Positions 46,214 through 55,660 of a DNA stretch of 64,000 nt are shown here, one piece after another. Below the pieces are notes generated by a model. It searched no databases and was not told the DNA's origin. It worked only from the letters and a program-made list of their open reading frames with translations. Made by a program: the position numbers and the translations under genes. Source of the stretch: a bacterium (lineage in GTDB: Bacteria > Cyanobacteriota > Vampirovibrionia > Gastranaerophilales > Gastranaerophilaceae); the NCBI GenBank assembly GCA_017403285.1, contig JAFQOI010000057.1:1-64000 (forward strand), read 5' to 3'. Every line of letters begins with the position of its first letter. The stretch's first letter is position 1.

Positions 46214-48862
46214 TTATACTTTTAGCGAATTTATTAAGTTGTTAATTGTATTTTCTTGAACTGTTAATTCTTCAATTCTACTTTTTGTTTGTTCAATTAA
46301 TTCTGGTTTTGCATTTGCCATAAATTTTTCATTATTTGTTCTTGCAAGTAGGCTATTTTTTTCTGCTAAAAGTTTTTCTAGCTTTTTGTTTTGACGTTTA
46401 ATTTCTTCATTTAAATCAATTAAACCAGCAAGTGGAACAATGATTTTTGAATTACTTACAACAGCAGAAGCAGATTGTTTAAGTGTTTTATGGTTTTCAT
46501 CAACATACTTAATGTCTTCAACTCTAGCTAAACGATGAAGATATGCTTCTACTTTTTTAAAGATTGCTTCTTCTTGATTATTGGCAATAACTTCAATATT
46601 AACTTTTGTTGAAACAGGAATGTTGAAGCTTTGTCTTACATTTCTTAGTGATTTAATTGTTTCAAATACAAATTCCATTTGCGTATTTTCATCCATAAAT
46701 GTAAGTTTTTCTTCATATACAGGATAATCAGAAAGCATAATTGCTTTAACATCTTTATTATTTGGCATTAATTGCCAAATAGATTCTGTGATATGTGGCA
46801 TTACTGGATGTAATAGTCTTAGTGTCATATCAAGAACATATCTTAAAACTCTTTGTGTGTTTAATTTTAAAGCATCATCTTGAAGTTGAATTTTTGCAAT
46901 TTCAACATACCAATCACAATATGAATTCCAGAAGAAATCGTATAGTGTGTGTGCCATTTCACCAATTCTATAATTTTTGATATTTTCATTTGTTTCTTTT
47001 GCAGTTTCATTTAATTTGTTCAAAATCCATTTATCTGCAATAGTTAATGTATCAAAATCGATAGCATTATTATCAACACCGTCAAGGTTCATAAGTACAA
47101 ATCTTGAAGCGTTCCAAATTTTGTTTGCAAAATTTCTACCATATTCAAATTTTTCATCACTAATTTTGATATCTTGACCACCATAAGTACAAAGTGATGT
47201 TAAAGTAAATCTTAAAGCGTCACAGCCATACTTATCAATAATGCCAACAGGATCAATTGTATTTCCCTTTGATTTAGACATTTTTTGACCGTGTTCATCA
47301 CGAATTAAACCGTGGATATAAACAGTTGAGAATGGTGCTTTTTGGGTAAATTCTTCGCCCATTGTAATCATTCTAGCAACCCAGAAGAAAATAATATCAA
47401 AACCTGTTACAAGTGTTGATGTAGGATAGAATTTTTTGAAATCTTCACTTTCAGTATTTGGCCAACCCATTGTAGAAAATGGCCATAATCCTGATGAAAA
47501 CCAAGTATCAAGAACATCAGAGTCTTGAGTGTATTTTGTTGGATCTGGATTTTCTTTAGCTACAACCATTTCTCCTGTTTCATTATGGTAATAAGCAGGT
47601 ATTTGATGTCCCCACCATAATTGACGTGAAATACACCAGTCACGAATATTTGTCATCCATCCAAGATAATTTTTTGTCCAACGTTCTGGTACAAATTTGA
47701 TATCTCCACTTTCAACTGCTTTTATTGCTGCTTTTGCAAGTGGTTCCATTCTTACAAACCATTGTTCTGATAATAATGGTTCAATTGTAGTATTGCATCT
47801 TTGGCATTTGCCTACATTGTGTTCAATAGGTTTTATTCTTATCAAACTATTGTTGTATTTTAACAAATCAACTGTTTTTTGACGTGCTTCTTCTCTTGTA
47901 AGCCCTTGAATATCTGGATGAACTTCAGGACAATTTTTCATTTTGCCTTCTTCATCAATAACCCAAATAGGCTTCAATCCATGACGTTTACCTACTTCAT
48001 AGTCGTTTGGATCATGTGCGGGCGTGATTTTTAGGGCACCAGTTCCAAAGTGTCTATCTACATAATCATCTGCAATAATAGGAATTTCTCTTCCTGTTAA
48101 AGGAATTAGAACTTTCTTTCCTATTAAATCTTTGTATTTATAGTCTTCTGGATGAACAGCAATTGCTGCATCGCCAAAAATAGTTTCTGGTCTTGTTGTT
48201 GCAACAACAATTGCACCTTGTTCGTCTTTTAGAGAATAACTTATTTCCCAAAGATTGCTTTGTTCTGTTTCATAATCAGTTTCTATGTCAGAAATTGCGC
48301 TTTGGCAACGTGGGCACCAGTTTACTATATATGCGCCTTTGTATATTAAATCTTTTTCGTATAATTTAACAAAAACTTCTTTAACTGCTTCTGAGCAACC
48401 TTCATCTAAAGTGAAGCGTGCTCTTGACATGTCAAATGAAGCACCAAGTCTTTTGCATTGGTGTAATATGGCATTTTTATGTTCATTTGCCCATTCCCAA
48501 GTAAGGTCAATAAATTTTTCTCTACCTAAATCAAATCTTGTTTTGCCTTCTTGTCTTAATTTTTTTTCAACAACATTTTGTGTTGCAATACCGGCGTGGT
48601 CTGTCCCTGGCATCCATAATGTTTCATATCCAGCCATTCTGTGGTATCGAACAAGGATATCTTGCAATGTTTCATCAAGTGCGTGTCCCATATGAAGTAC
48701 GCCAGTTACGTTTGGTGGAGGTATGACTATTGAATATGGTTCTTTTTCTGATTTCGCATTTGCTTTAAAACAGTCATTTTTTTCCCAAAATTTGTAAATG
48801 CTTTCTTCTGTTTCTTTTGCGTTATAAACCGTTGGTAAATCTTCAATTTTAGTCAAACTCAT
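46214..48862 (-). CDS. valS: Valyl-tRNA synthetase
   Basis: An 882-residue class I synthetase. PPPNVTGVLHMGH holds the HIGH motif (57-60), KMSKSKGN is near 530, the editing domain lies between with TTRPETIFGD, and NCGxx-type zinc pairs (CPRCQ, CQRCN) are present. The C-terminal coiled coil (about 815-880) is typical of ValRS. It charges tRNA-Val. No T-box leader is seen in the short upstream gap. Confidence 0.97.
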   Translation of the reverse strand: MSLTKIEDLPTVYNAKETEESIYKFWEKNDCFKANAKSEKEPYSIVIPPPNVTGVLHMGHALDETLQDILVRYHRMAGYETLWMPGTDHAGIATQNVVEKKLRQEGKTRFDLGREKFIDLTWEWANEHKNAILHQCKRLGASFDMSRARFTLDEGCSEAVKEVFVKLYEKDLIYKGAYIVNWCPRCQSAISDIETDYETEQSNLWEISYSLKDEQGAIVVATTRPETIFGDAAIAVHPEDYKYKDLIGKKVLIPLTGREIPIIADDYVDRHFGTGALKITPAHDPNDYEVGKRHGLKPIWVIDEEGKMKNCPEVHPDIQGLTREEARQKTVDLLKYNNSLIRIKPIEHNVGKCQRCNTTIEPLLSEQWFVRMEPLAKAAIKAVESGDIKFVPERWTKNYLGWMTNIRDWCISRQLWWGHQIPAYYHNETGEMVVAKENPDPTKYTQDSDVLDTWFSSGLWPFSTMGWPNTESEDFKKFYPTSTLVTGFDIIFFWVARMITMGEEFTQKAPFSTVYIHGLIRDEHGQKMSKSKGNTIDPVGIIDKYGCDALRFTLTSLCTYGGQDIKISDEKFEYGRNFANKIWNASRFVLMNLDGVDNNAIDFDTLTIADKWILNKLNETAKETNENIKNYRIGEMAHTLYDFFWNSYCDWYVEIAKIQLQDDALKLNTQRVLRYVLDMTLRLLHPVMPHITESIWQLMPNNKDVKAIMLSDYPVYEEKLTFMDENTQMEFVFETIKSLRNVRQSFNIPVSTKVNIEVIANNQEEAIFKKVEAYLHRLARVEDIKYVDENHKTLKQSASAVVSNSKIIVPLAGLIDLNEEIKRQNKKLEKLLAEKNSLLARTNNEKFMANAKPELIEQTKSRIEELTVQENTINNLINSLKV

Positions 48863-48933
48863 CTTTTTTTCCTCTAATATTTATTTATAAGTATATGATA
48901 CTATAAATATTAAATTATATATATTTTAAAAAC

Positions 48934-48960
48934 AAAAAGCCCCTTTTTAGAGGGCTTTTT
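48934..48960 (-). terminator. Intrinsic terminator of gpmI
   Basis: AAAAAGCCC (48934-48942) pairs with GGGCTTTTT (48952-48960). It lies just beyond the gpmI stop and also upstream of valS. Confidence 0.82.
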
Positions 48961-48973
48961 ATATGTTATTTAA

Positions 48974-50515
48974 TTATTTACTGCTTGTAACAAGTTCCTT
49001 GATTAAAGAATTTCCATCCATTTCTTCTGGTTTTTCAATTCCCATTAATTGAAGAACGGTTGGAGCAATATCGCACAATGCACCAGTTTCTTTTAATTCA
49101 ATATTGCCTGCATTCATGACAAACAATGGTACACGATTTGTTGTGTGTGCAGTGTATGGGGCGTGAGTTTCTTTGTCTTCCATACATTCAGCGTTTCCAT
49201 GATCCGCTGTTAAAATAACAGCGATATCATTTTCTTTTGCTTTTTCAACAATTTTTCCAACACAAGTATCAACTGCTTCACATGCTTTAATTGCTGCTTC
49301 CATTACTCCTGTATGCCCAACCATGTCAGGATTTGCAAAGTTTACCAAGATAAAGCCGTAATCTTTGTTATCTATTGCTTTTAATACTTCATTACAAACT
49401 TCATATGCACTCATTTCTGGTTGTAAGTCATAAGTTGCAACTTTGGGAGAATTGATTAAAACACGAGTTTCTAATTTATTAGGCTCATCAATTCCACCAT
49501 TGAAGAAGAATGTTACATGTGCATATTTCTCAGTTTCAGCAGTTCTGAATTGTTTTACATTATTTTTGTCTAAAACTTCACCAAGTAAATTAACTAATGG
49601 TTGTGGTTCAAATGCAACTGGGAATGGGAAAGTCGCATCATATTGTTTGAATGTTACGTAGTAAAGATTTTTTCTTACTGCTTTTCTGTTGAAACCATCA
49701 AAATCTTCAAACATAATTGCTTTAGAAATTTCTCTTGCTCTATCTGGTCTAAAGTTGAAGAAAATCACTGCATCATTATCTTCAATTCTAGAATTTGGAA
49801 CATTGATAATGGTAGGTTCAACAAATTCATCATTTACACCATTGGCGTATGATGCCTGAACTGCTTCAACAGCGGAATTTGCTTTGTTTCCTTCTCCTAG
49901 AACAAGCATATTATATGCTCTTTCAACTCTGTCCCATCGATTATCTCTATCCATAGCATAATATCTGCCTGTTACAGATGCTATAGGGGGAAGACCTGCT
50001 TCTTTTAATTTTTCTTCAACTTGTTTTAAATATTCAATTGCGCTTTGAGGTGGAGTATCGCGACCATCTAAGAAAGCATGAAAATATACTTTTTTAAGTT
50101 CTTGTTGTTTTGCAAAATCAATTAATGCCAAAATATGATCCAAAGAAGAATGAACACCTCCAATGGAAACAAGACCATACATATGAAGAGATGAGTTGTT
50201 TTTCTTAACGTGTTCAACAGCGTTTAAGAATTTTTCGTTCGTGAAAAATTCACCATCTTTTATTGATTTATTAATTCTAGTTAAATCCTGATAAACAACT
50301 CTGCCAGCACCTATATTTAAGTGTCCCACTTCAGAATTGCCCATTTGTCCATCTGGTAATCCAACATGCTCTCCATCAGCATATATTTGGATATTTGGTT
50401 CTTCTTTATAAAATCTATCCATGTTTGGTGTATTGGCAACAAGTGTAGCATTTTTAATGCTGTCATTATCTATGCCCCAGCCGTCCATAATACAAAGTAA
50501 TACTCTCTTGGTCAT
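48974..50515 (-). CDS. gpmI: 2,3-bisphosphoglycerate-independent phosphoglycerate mutase
   Basis: A 513-residue alkaline-phosphatase-superfamily enzyme. D11 in IMDGWG and the phosphoserine S61 in GNSEVGHLNIGAG are the metal and catalytic residues. HAFLDGRDTPP, GRYYAMDRDNRW, NFRPDRAREI and TADHGNAE follow. It interconverts 3- and 2-phosphoglycerate in glycolysis. A ribosome site of AAGGGGA precedes the ATG. An 11-base inverted repeat lies at its promoter. Confidence 0.97.
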   Translation of the reverse strand: MTKRVLLCIMDGWGIDNDSIKNATLVANTPNMDRFYKEEPNIQIYADGEHVGLPDGQMGNSEVGHLNIGAGRVVYQDLTRINKSIKDGEFFTNEKFLNAVEHVKKNNSSLHMYGLVSIGGVHSSLDHILALIDFAKQQELKKVYFHAFLDGRDTPPQSAIEYLKQVEEKLKEAGLPPIASVTGRYYAMDRDNRWDRVERAYNMLVLGEGNKANSAVEAVQASYANGVNDEFVEPTIINVPNSRIEDNDAVIFFNFRPDRAREISKAIMFEDFDGFNRKAVRKNLYYVTFKQYDATFPFPVAFEPQPLVNLLGEVLDKNNVKQFRTAETEKYAHVTFFFNGGIDEPNKLETRVLINSPKVATYDLQPEMSAYEVCNEVLKAIDNKDYGFILVNFANPDMVGHTGVMEAAIKACEAVDTCVGKIVEKAKENDIAVILTADHGNAECMEDKETHAPYTAHTTNRVPLFVMNAGNIELKETGALCDIAPTVLQLMGIEKPEEMDGNSLIKELVTSSK

Positions 50516-50525
50516 AATGTTCCCC

Positions 50526-50562
50526 TTTTTATATCGTATATTTTTATTATCCGATATAAAAA
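50526..50562 (-). promoter_or_regulatory. Perfect 11-base inverted repeat upstream of gpmI
   Basis: TTTTTATATCG at 50526-50536 and CGATATAAAAA at 50552-50562 with 15 bases between. On the reverse strand the interval holds GATAAT, a candidate -10 box, so a repressor bound here would cover the promoter. Symmetry and place are seen directly; operator function is inferred. Confidence 0.45.
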
Positions 50563-50633
50563 AAAGATTTAAAGACCTATTTAGAGTGTCTGAATAAAAT
50601 TTTACGATAAGTCAATGATGTATGAATGTAAAT

Positions 50634-50762
50634 TTAACTTATAACTGATAAAGAAGTGCTAGAATTTACAATAACCATAGGTAATTTTTTATCTTCAGCA
50701 ATAACTAGTGCAGTTGATGGTGATTTTATCATTTGCGGAACCATTACAAAACCTGTTTGCAT
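50634..50762 (-). CDS. Small ORF, 42 residues, hypothetical
   Basis: ATG at 50762 with AGAGG five bases upstream, running to TAA at 50634. The product begins MQTGFVMVPQ and ends in a Ser/Val-rich tail. It has no signal peptide and no cysteine; its middle part AEDKKLPMVIVN could form two strands. It is intact and has a good ribosome site, which supports real expression, but I do not recognise it. It lies between the TPR gene and gpmI, and the bases upstream hold a direct and an inverted repeat (50769-50819). It might be regulatory or a chance ORF. Confidence 0.45.
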   Translation of the reverse strand: MQTGFVMVPQMIKSPSTALVIAEDKKLPMVIVNSSTSLSVIS

Positions 50763-50768
50763 AATAAC

Positions 50769-50819
50769 CTCTTATATAAACTCTACTCTTATATAAAAAC
50801 AATTCCCATATGTAGAGTT
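50769..50819 (-). repeat. Direct and inverted repeats upstream of the small ORF
   Basis: CTCTTATATAAA occurs at 50769-50780 and 50786-50797, a 17-base period. AACTCTAC (50779-50786) is repeated inverted as GTAGAGTT (50812-50819). They overlap the probable promoter of the 42-residue ORF. Confidence 0.45.
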
Positions 50820-50869
50820 GATATAACAATGGACTTTGTTAAAAACAATTAAGATGTTTCAACAAAATC

Positions 50870-52279
50870 TTATTTGCCAAAGAATTTCATTATTTTGTCA
50901 ATAAAACCTTCTTCACTGTTTGCTTCTGCGTATGTGGTTGAACTATCTAGTTTTGATAATTTTTCTTTTATTTTTTCAGTATCTGGTGATAAAGGTGCTT
51001 TCGCAAGATACTTTTCATACGATTCTTTTGCTTGTGTATTATTTTTAATTTTTTCATAGCAGAAGCCTAATTGTCTATATGCCTCATAATTATTTGGCTC
51101 TGTTTTTGCGAGTTTTTCGTAGTATTCTATTGCGTTTTTAAATTCGTACATATTTGCATAAATATCGCCTAAACCTTTTAGCGCAATAGGATTATCTGGT
51201 TCTTGTCTATATAATTTTTCATAAAATTCCATTAAGCTTGTATTGTCACCTAAAGTTTCATTGATTTTGATAATCTCTTTTATTGCTTCAGTTCCATTTT
51301 GGTCGAAACGATGTGCGTTTAGATATTCGGCTAATGCCATTTCATAATTTTGTCTATATGAATAACATCTTCCCATATAGTAATGATAACCATAGTCATC
51401 ATTATTTTCTTCGTGAACTAAAGCAAGCATTTGATATACTAATGGATTTTCTGGTGATAATTCTCTAAAATCGCTGATATATTTGCGACAATTATCCCAA
51501 TCTTTTAAGTTGAAATAATATTCAGCCATTAAAGCAGGATAATTTGCGTTTTTCTTATCTTCAATACTATTTAATACCTTTATTGCAGATTCGTTATCGC
51601 CTTTCATCAAGTATATTTTTGCTTTTGAAAAATCGTGTACCGCATGTTCAAGAGCCTTGTCAAACTGACCGTCACGCATTAAAAGATTTGCAAAAAATTC
51701 GTTTAATTCAACATTATTTGGAAATACTTTTGTACCTTTGTCTAAGATATTTATTGCAGAAAAATTATCATTCATTTGAACATACATATCAGCTAATTTG
51801 TAATATATAGCCATATCATCTTTGTATTCAAGAATTCTATAATAATCATCAATTGCGCTTTGAGTTTTTCCTAAATGCTCGTATGATTTTGCTCTTAAAA
51901 ATCTTGCATTTATAATTTCTTCTTCCACATCCGTAGAGTCTATTGCTTTTTTATAATCATCAATTGACTGGGAAACTTTTTCGTTCAGGATTTTATATTT
52001 TGCTCTTGTGACGTAGTACTTGTATTTATTTTTTTCGTTATAAATATCAAGTAATTCAGAATATGCAACAATAGAATTGGGATTAAGTGCGATTAGTTCT
52101 TCCCAATATTTTGCTGCATCTTCTGTTTTTTCTAAAGTTTTTGCTGTAAGTGCTATTTTTTCGATATATTCTTCATTATTTTTTAGTTTGTCGTAGGATC
52201 CTTCTAAAAGTTCATACGCATTTTCATATTGTTCTTGGTCTATAAGCATTTGTGCTTGATCTAAAATAGCATTACTCAT
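50870..52279 (-). CDS. Tetratricopeptide repeat protein
   Basis: A 469-residue protein built of about a dozen TPR-like helical pairs from residue 1 to about 440. Repeat signatures include AKYWEELIALNPNS, AIEYYEKLAKTEPNNYEAYRQLG and ALAEYLNAHRFDQN. The last 30 residues are Ser/Glu-rich, ending with a short amphipathic KIMKFFGK. There is no signal peptide, so it is probably a cytoplasmic scaffold. Partners are unknown. It sits alone, 108 bases from the small ORF downstream. Confidence 0.85.
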   Translation of the reverse strand: MSNAILDQAQMLIDQEQYENAYELLEGSYDKLKNNEEYIEKIALTAKTLEKTEDAAKYWEELIALNPNSIVAYSELLDIYNEKNKYKYYVTRAKYKILNEKVSQSIDDYKKAIDSTDVEEEIINARFLRAKSYEHLGKTQSAIDDYYRILEYKDDMAIYYKLADMYVQMNDNFSAINILDKGTKVFPNNVELNEFFANLLMRDGQFDKALEHAVHDFSKAKIYLMKGDNESAIKVLNSIEDKKNANYPALMAEYYFNLKDWDNCRKYISDFRELSPENPLVYQMLALVHEENNDDYGYHYYMGRCYSYRQNYEMALAEYLNAHRFDQNGTEAIKEIIKINETLGDNTSLMEFYEKLYRQEPDNPIALKGLGDIYANMYEFKNAIEYYEKLAKTEPNNYEAYRQLGFCYEKIKNNTQAKESYEKYLAKAPLSPDTEKIKEKLSKLDSSTTYAEANSEEGFIDKIMKFFGK

Positions 52280-52375
52280 TGTTTTTCCTTTATCCCCTTG
52301 CTTAATCTATTATACAACCAAAAGAGAAATAGACAATTAGAAAAGTGGAAATAAAGATTTTTGCTCTATTTGACA

Positions 52376-52565
52376 ATGGATTAGAAGATTTTGTTAAACG
52401 TACATACTACTTTTATACGAAAAAATTCTTTTAAGAACTAATTTATTCATAATTACGTATGATTTAAAAACTAATTTGCACTGCTAGAATTAACCTATAT
52501 TCCTTGGAAAAAACGATGATACACATATCCCTAATCTACAGCTATGACAACATCATAGCTTTTTT
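52376..52565 (+). ncRNA. Candidate small RNA ending at an orphan terminator
   Basis: The gap between the reverse-strand TPR and glycosyltransferase genes holds a forward-strand terminator (52540-52565) with no forward gene upstream. A TTGACA box at 52370-52375 with GTTAAA 17 bases later could start an RNA of about 160 bases. The body has small potential hairpins (TTCTT/AAGAA, TCATA/TATGA). No known RNA family is recognised. Confidence 0.3.
52540..52565 (+). terminator. Orphan forward-strand intrinsic terminator
   Basis: AGCTATGA pairs with TCATAGCT around CAACA, followed by six T's on the forward strand. On the reverse strand the hairpin is not followed by T's, so it does not suit the glycosyltransferase gene. 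Confidence 0.7.
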
Positions 52566-52573
52566 CTTTTTTA

Positions 52574-53971
52574 TTATTTTTTTTTGTAAATTGAGAATAT
52601 TTCATTATATTCAGTTAAGTTAATAATATTAGGGTCTGATTGAAAAATTTTGTCGTAGTCTTGTCCTATTGTATAATTCGCAACTGTGATGTAGTATTGA
52701 CTATCGGATTTTGGCATTTTTTGCGCTTTTTTATCTGTATCAAAAGAATAATATGTTATGTAGTATTCTTTATTTATCATATACAGTTTTTTATCTGGCA
52801 AATACGCTGATATTGATGAGAAACAAAATGGATAACCCCAAACATTGAATTCTTTTTCATTATTATGGTTTTTTCTTATATAGTCTGCTAATTGTTTACT
52901 GCCAGAGTATTGGTAATCTTTTTCAAGCATTATATTAAAGGGTGCTGAAATAAAACTTAGAATAAAAAATATCATTGTAAGACTGGTTAATAATTTTGAT
53001 TTTTTGTCATTCCCTTCTGTGTAAATCCAATAACAAAATAGGATAACGAGCATTAGTAAAAATGATTTTTGATAAACAATACCTATGTACCATATTTTGT
53101 AGTAAATGAACCATTGAAAACCAAGTGCACATAGTAAAATTAAAAATATTTTTTTATCATTTTTGAAATAAAAACCGAGTGTTAGAAATGTTAGTATATA
53201 AAATAAAGGTACGCTAAACCAATCAGGAAGCATACTTAGTGGGAATAAGAAAAATATTTGAGCAAAAAATACAATTGCTGTTGTAATATCTTTTGGACTT
53301 TGCGCGTACATTGTTGTTGCATAATTTACATTTTGCATATTGTAAAAACATAAGAATAAAAAAGTGAAATTGGCTAATAGTAGAAAAATTGCAACAATTT
53401 TTGTCTTATCAAGTTTTTCTTTTGTTAAATCGATAGCAAAAATAAGAGATAAAATTAAACAAAATCCAAGAGTTAAGATATGAGTATTCGTAAGAAAAAC
53501 TATGATAATCGAATATAAAATTGGATTTTCTTTTCTTTTTTGGAATAAACTTGCTGCTAGAAATATAAATATTGGTATTAAGCAGTAATTTCTTGAAATA
53601 ATTGGCATGTAATATAATAGCCCCGAACTGAAAACAACAAAGGTTTTAAGAAAATTATTGCAAGGTGCTTTAAAAACAAAGATTATAATTGCAACAAAAA
53701 CAAGTAATAAACTTATTATTTGCATTGTTAATACATCTGCACCTAGTTTTGCAAATGGTGTTAAAATTAAATACCAAAGGAATGGATGCCCCTCAACCCT
53801 TGCTGTTTGAAAAATTTGAGTAAAATCCATGTCTCTTACAATGCACCATACTTGCGCTTCATCTCTCCAAAGTTCGTGATGAAACATAGTGAAAATTGCA
53901 ACAATAAAATATAGTGCAATGATTGTGAAGTTAAATTTATTATTTTTTAAAAAGTCAATTACTTTATTCAT
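52574..53971 (-). CDS. GT-C fold membrane glycosyltransferase (GT39/ArnT-like)
   Basis: A 465-residue protein with about ten membrane helices. The first loop has WRDEAQVWCIVRD with the catalytic-type Asp/Glu pair, then VEGHPFLWYLIL, the arrangement of PMT/ArnT-like lipid-linked sugar transferases. A soluble C-terminal part (from about 355) faces outside. The sugar and acceptor are unknown. No glycan cluster surrounds it. Confidence 0.75.
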   Translation of the reverse strand: MNKVIDFLKNNKFNFTIIALYFIVAIFTMFHHELWRDEAQVWCIVRDMDFTQIFQTARVEGHPFLWYLILTPFAKLGADVLTMQIISLLLVFVAIIIFVFKAPCNNFLKTFVVFSSGLLYYMPIISRNYCLIPIFIFLAASLFQKRKENPILYSIIIVFLTNTHILTLGFCLILSLIFAIDLTKEKLDKTKIVAIFLLLANFTFLFLCFYNMQNVNYATTMYAQSPKDITTAIVFFAQIFFLFPLSMLPDWFSVPLFYILTFLTLGFYFKNDKKIFLILLCALGFQWFIYYKIWYIGIVYQKSFLLMLVILFCYWIYTEGNDKKSKLLTSLTMIFFILSFISAPFNIMLEKDYQYSGSKQLADYIRKNHNNEKEFNVWGYPFCFSSISAYLPDKKLYMINKEYYITYYSFDTDKKAQKMPKSDSQYYITVANYTIGQDYDKIFQSDPNIINLTEYNEIFSIYKKK

Positions 53972-54042
53972 AACAAGGTTATATCATAAAGCGATATAAA
54001 AGGTTTTTTTGTAACACTTTGTAAGCCAGATGGCTTATTTTA

Positions 54043-54071
54043 TTGTGCTGGAAGTTTGTTTTTATTATCCT
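54043..54071 (+). promoter_or_regulatory. Possible promoter of the amino-acid transporter operon
   Basis: TTGTGC at 54043-54048 and TATCCT at 54066-54071, 17 bases apart. A TAAGCC/GGCTTA hairpin (54022-54037) lies just upstream. Moderate match. Confidence 0.4.
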
Positions 54072-54115
54072 AAGATACGCAGGCCGAAAACCTAAAATTT
54101 GAGAGGAAGAGGAAG

Positions 54116-55660
54116 ATGAGATTAAATAAATTAGTAATGTGTATTTTTAGTTTATTCTTAGGCTTGGTTGGTTTACCTCAAAAAGTATTTGCACTTGGAA
54201 TTGATGCAACAGTAGAAAAATATTTTTCTCCTTTTTCTGATAAATTTTCAGAAGTTATATTTTTTCCAATAAATATTTTTGGTGCTGAAGTTCCAATCTT
54301 GATATTTATAATGATAGGAACAGGCATATTCTGTACTTTTTATTTAAGAGGTATTTCGATTTGGGGCTTTAAACACTCTTTGTTCCAAATTTTTCATAAA
54401 AAAACAGATGATAATCACAAAGGAGAAGTATCTTCATTAGGTGCTTTGGCTACAGCGCTTTCTGGTACCGTTGGAATTGGTAATATGGCGGGTGTTGCCA
54501 TTGCTATTTCTATTGGTGGACCAGGGGCAATGTTTTGGATGTGCGTTGGTGCATTTTTTGGTATGGTTCTTAAATTTTGTGAGGTTACGCTTTCTTTAAA
54601 ATATAGAACATTTAATGAAGATGGTTCTGTATCTGGTGGTCCAATGTATTACATTGAAAGAGGACTTGCACAAAAAGGATTTCATAAAATTGGTAAAACA
54701 TTTGCTTACATATTTGCACTTGCTTGTATTCCTGGAACATTTGGCGGTGGATGTATGCTTCAAACAAATCAAGCCGCACAACAGTTCGCTCTTATAACTG
54801 GAGGGCAAGGTAGTTTCTTTGATACTAATAGTTGGGCTTTTGGGCTTATTGTTGCTGTTGTTGTTGGGCTTGTTATTGTCGGTGGTATCAAAAGTATCGC
54901 AAGGGTTACATCTAAAGTCGTTCCTGTGATGTGTATAATATATGTTCTTGCAAGTTTAGTGGTTATACTTGCGCATTTTATGGATATTCCTCAAGCAATT
55001 TGGACGATTATACATGAAGCGTTCTTTCCTAAAGCAGTTGCTGGCGGTATTATTGGTTCTATAATCATCGGTTTAAGACGCTCAGTTCAATCAAATGAAG
55101 CAGGTATTGGTTCTTCTCCAATTGCTTATGCTGCAGTAAAAACAAATGAACCTATTTCTCAAGGTTTTGTTTCAATGATAGAACCATTTTTGGATACAGT
55201 TATTGTTTGTTCAATGACAGCATTTGTTATTGTTTTAACAGGTGCATATAAAAATTATACGGAAGGCATATCTGGCATCGAGTTGACTTCTGCTGCTTTT
55301 GAAAGTGTATTACCTTTCTTTCCATACATTTTGGCAATTGTTATAATTTTATTTGCGCTTTCAACAATTTTATCTTGGGCATATTATGGACAAAAAGCTT
55401 GGACATTCCTTGTCGGTGAAGGGAAGAAAAGAATTATTTTTTATCAACTTATTTTCTGTTTGTTCATAATAATAGGTTCATCTATGAACATCAAAAGTGT
55501 TATAGATTTTACTGATGCAACATACCTTGTTATGGCAGCACCAAACCTTGTTGCAATTATTGTTCTTGCAAAAGATATAAAAAGAGATTTGAAAGAATAC
55601 TGTAAAAAACATGGTTTGATTTTTAGAATGAACAAAACTTGGTTTAATAATGAGCAATGA
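54116..55660 (+). CDS. Sodium:alanine/glycine symporter (AGCS family)
   Basis: A 514-residue polytopic protein with about eleven helices. The AGCS signature TALSGTVGIGNMAGVA lies near 113-128 with GGPGAMFWM after it, and the NEAGIGSSPIAYAA stretch is near 325. An N-terminal signal-like helix precedes the first transporter helix, as is usual. It takes up alanine or glycine with sodium. GGAAGAGGAAG precedes the ATG. It overlaps the next transporter gene by 11 bases. Confidence 0.92.
   Translation: MRLNKLVMCIFSLFLGLVGLPQKVFALGIDATVEKYFSPFSDKFSEVIFFPINIFGAEVPILIFIMIGTGIFCTFYLRGISIWGFKHSLFQIFHKKTDDNHKGEVSSLGALATALSGTVGIGNMAGVAIAISIGGPGAMFWMCVGAFFGMVLKFCEVTLSLKYRTFNEDGSVSGGPMYYIERGLAQKGFHKIGKTFAYIFALACIPGTFGGGCMLQTNQAAQQFALITGGQGSFFDTNSWAFGLIVAVVVGLVIVGGIKSIARVTSKVVPVMCIIYVLASLVVILAHFMDIPQAIWTIIHEAFFPKAVAGGIIGSIIIGLRRSVQSNEAGIGSSPIAYAAVKTNEPISQGFVSMIEPFLDTVIVCSMTAFVIVLTGAYKNYTEGISGIELTSAAFESVLPFFPYILAIVIILFALSTILSWAYYGQKAWTFLVGEGKKRIIFYQLIFCLFIIIGSSMNIKSVIDFTDATYLVMAAPNLVAIIVLAKDIKRDLKEYCKKHGLIFRMNKTWFNNEQ

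Noticed and set aside
54022-54115. Glycine riboswitch before the AGCS transporter
   Set aside because: A TAAGCC/GGCTTA hairpin is present, but the leader after the likely promoter is too short and lacks the conserved core.
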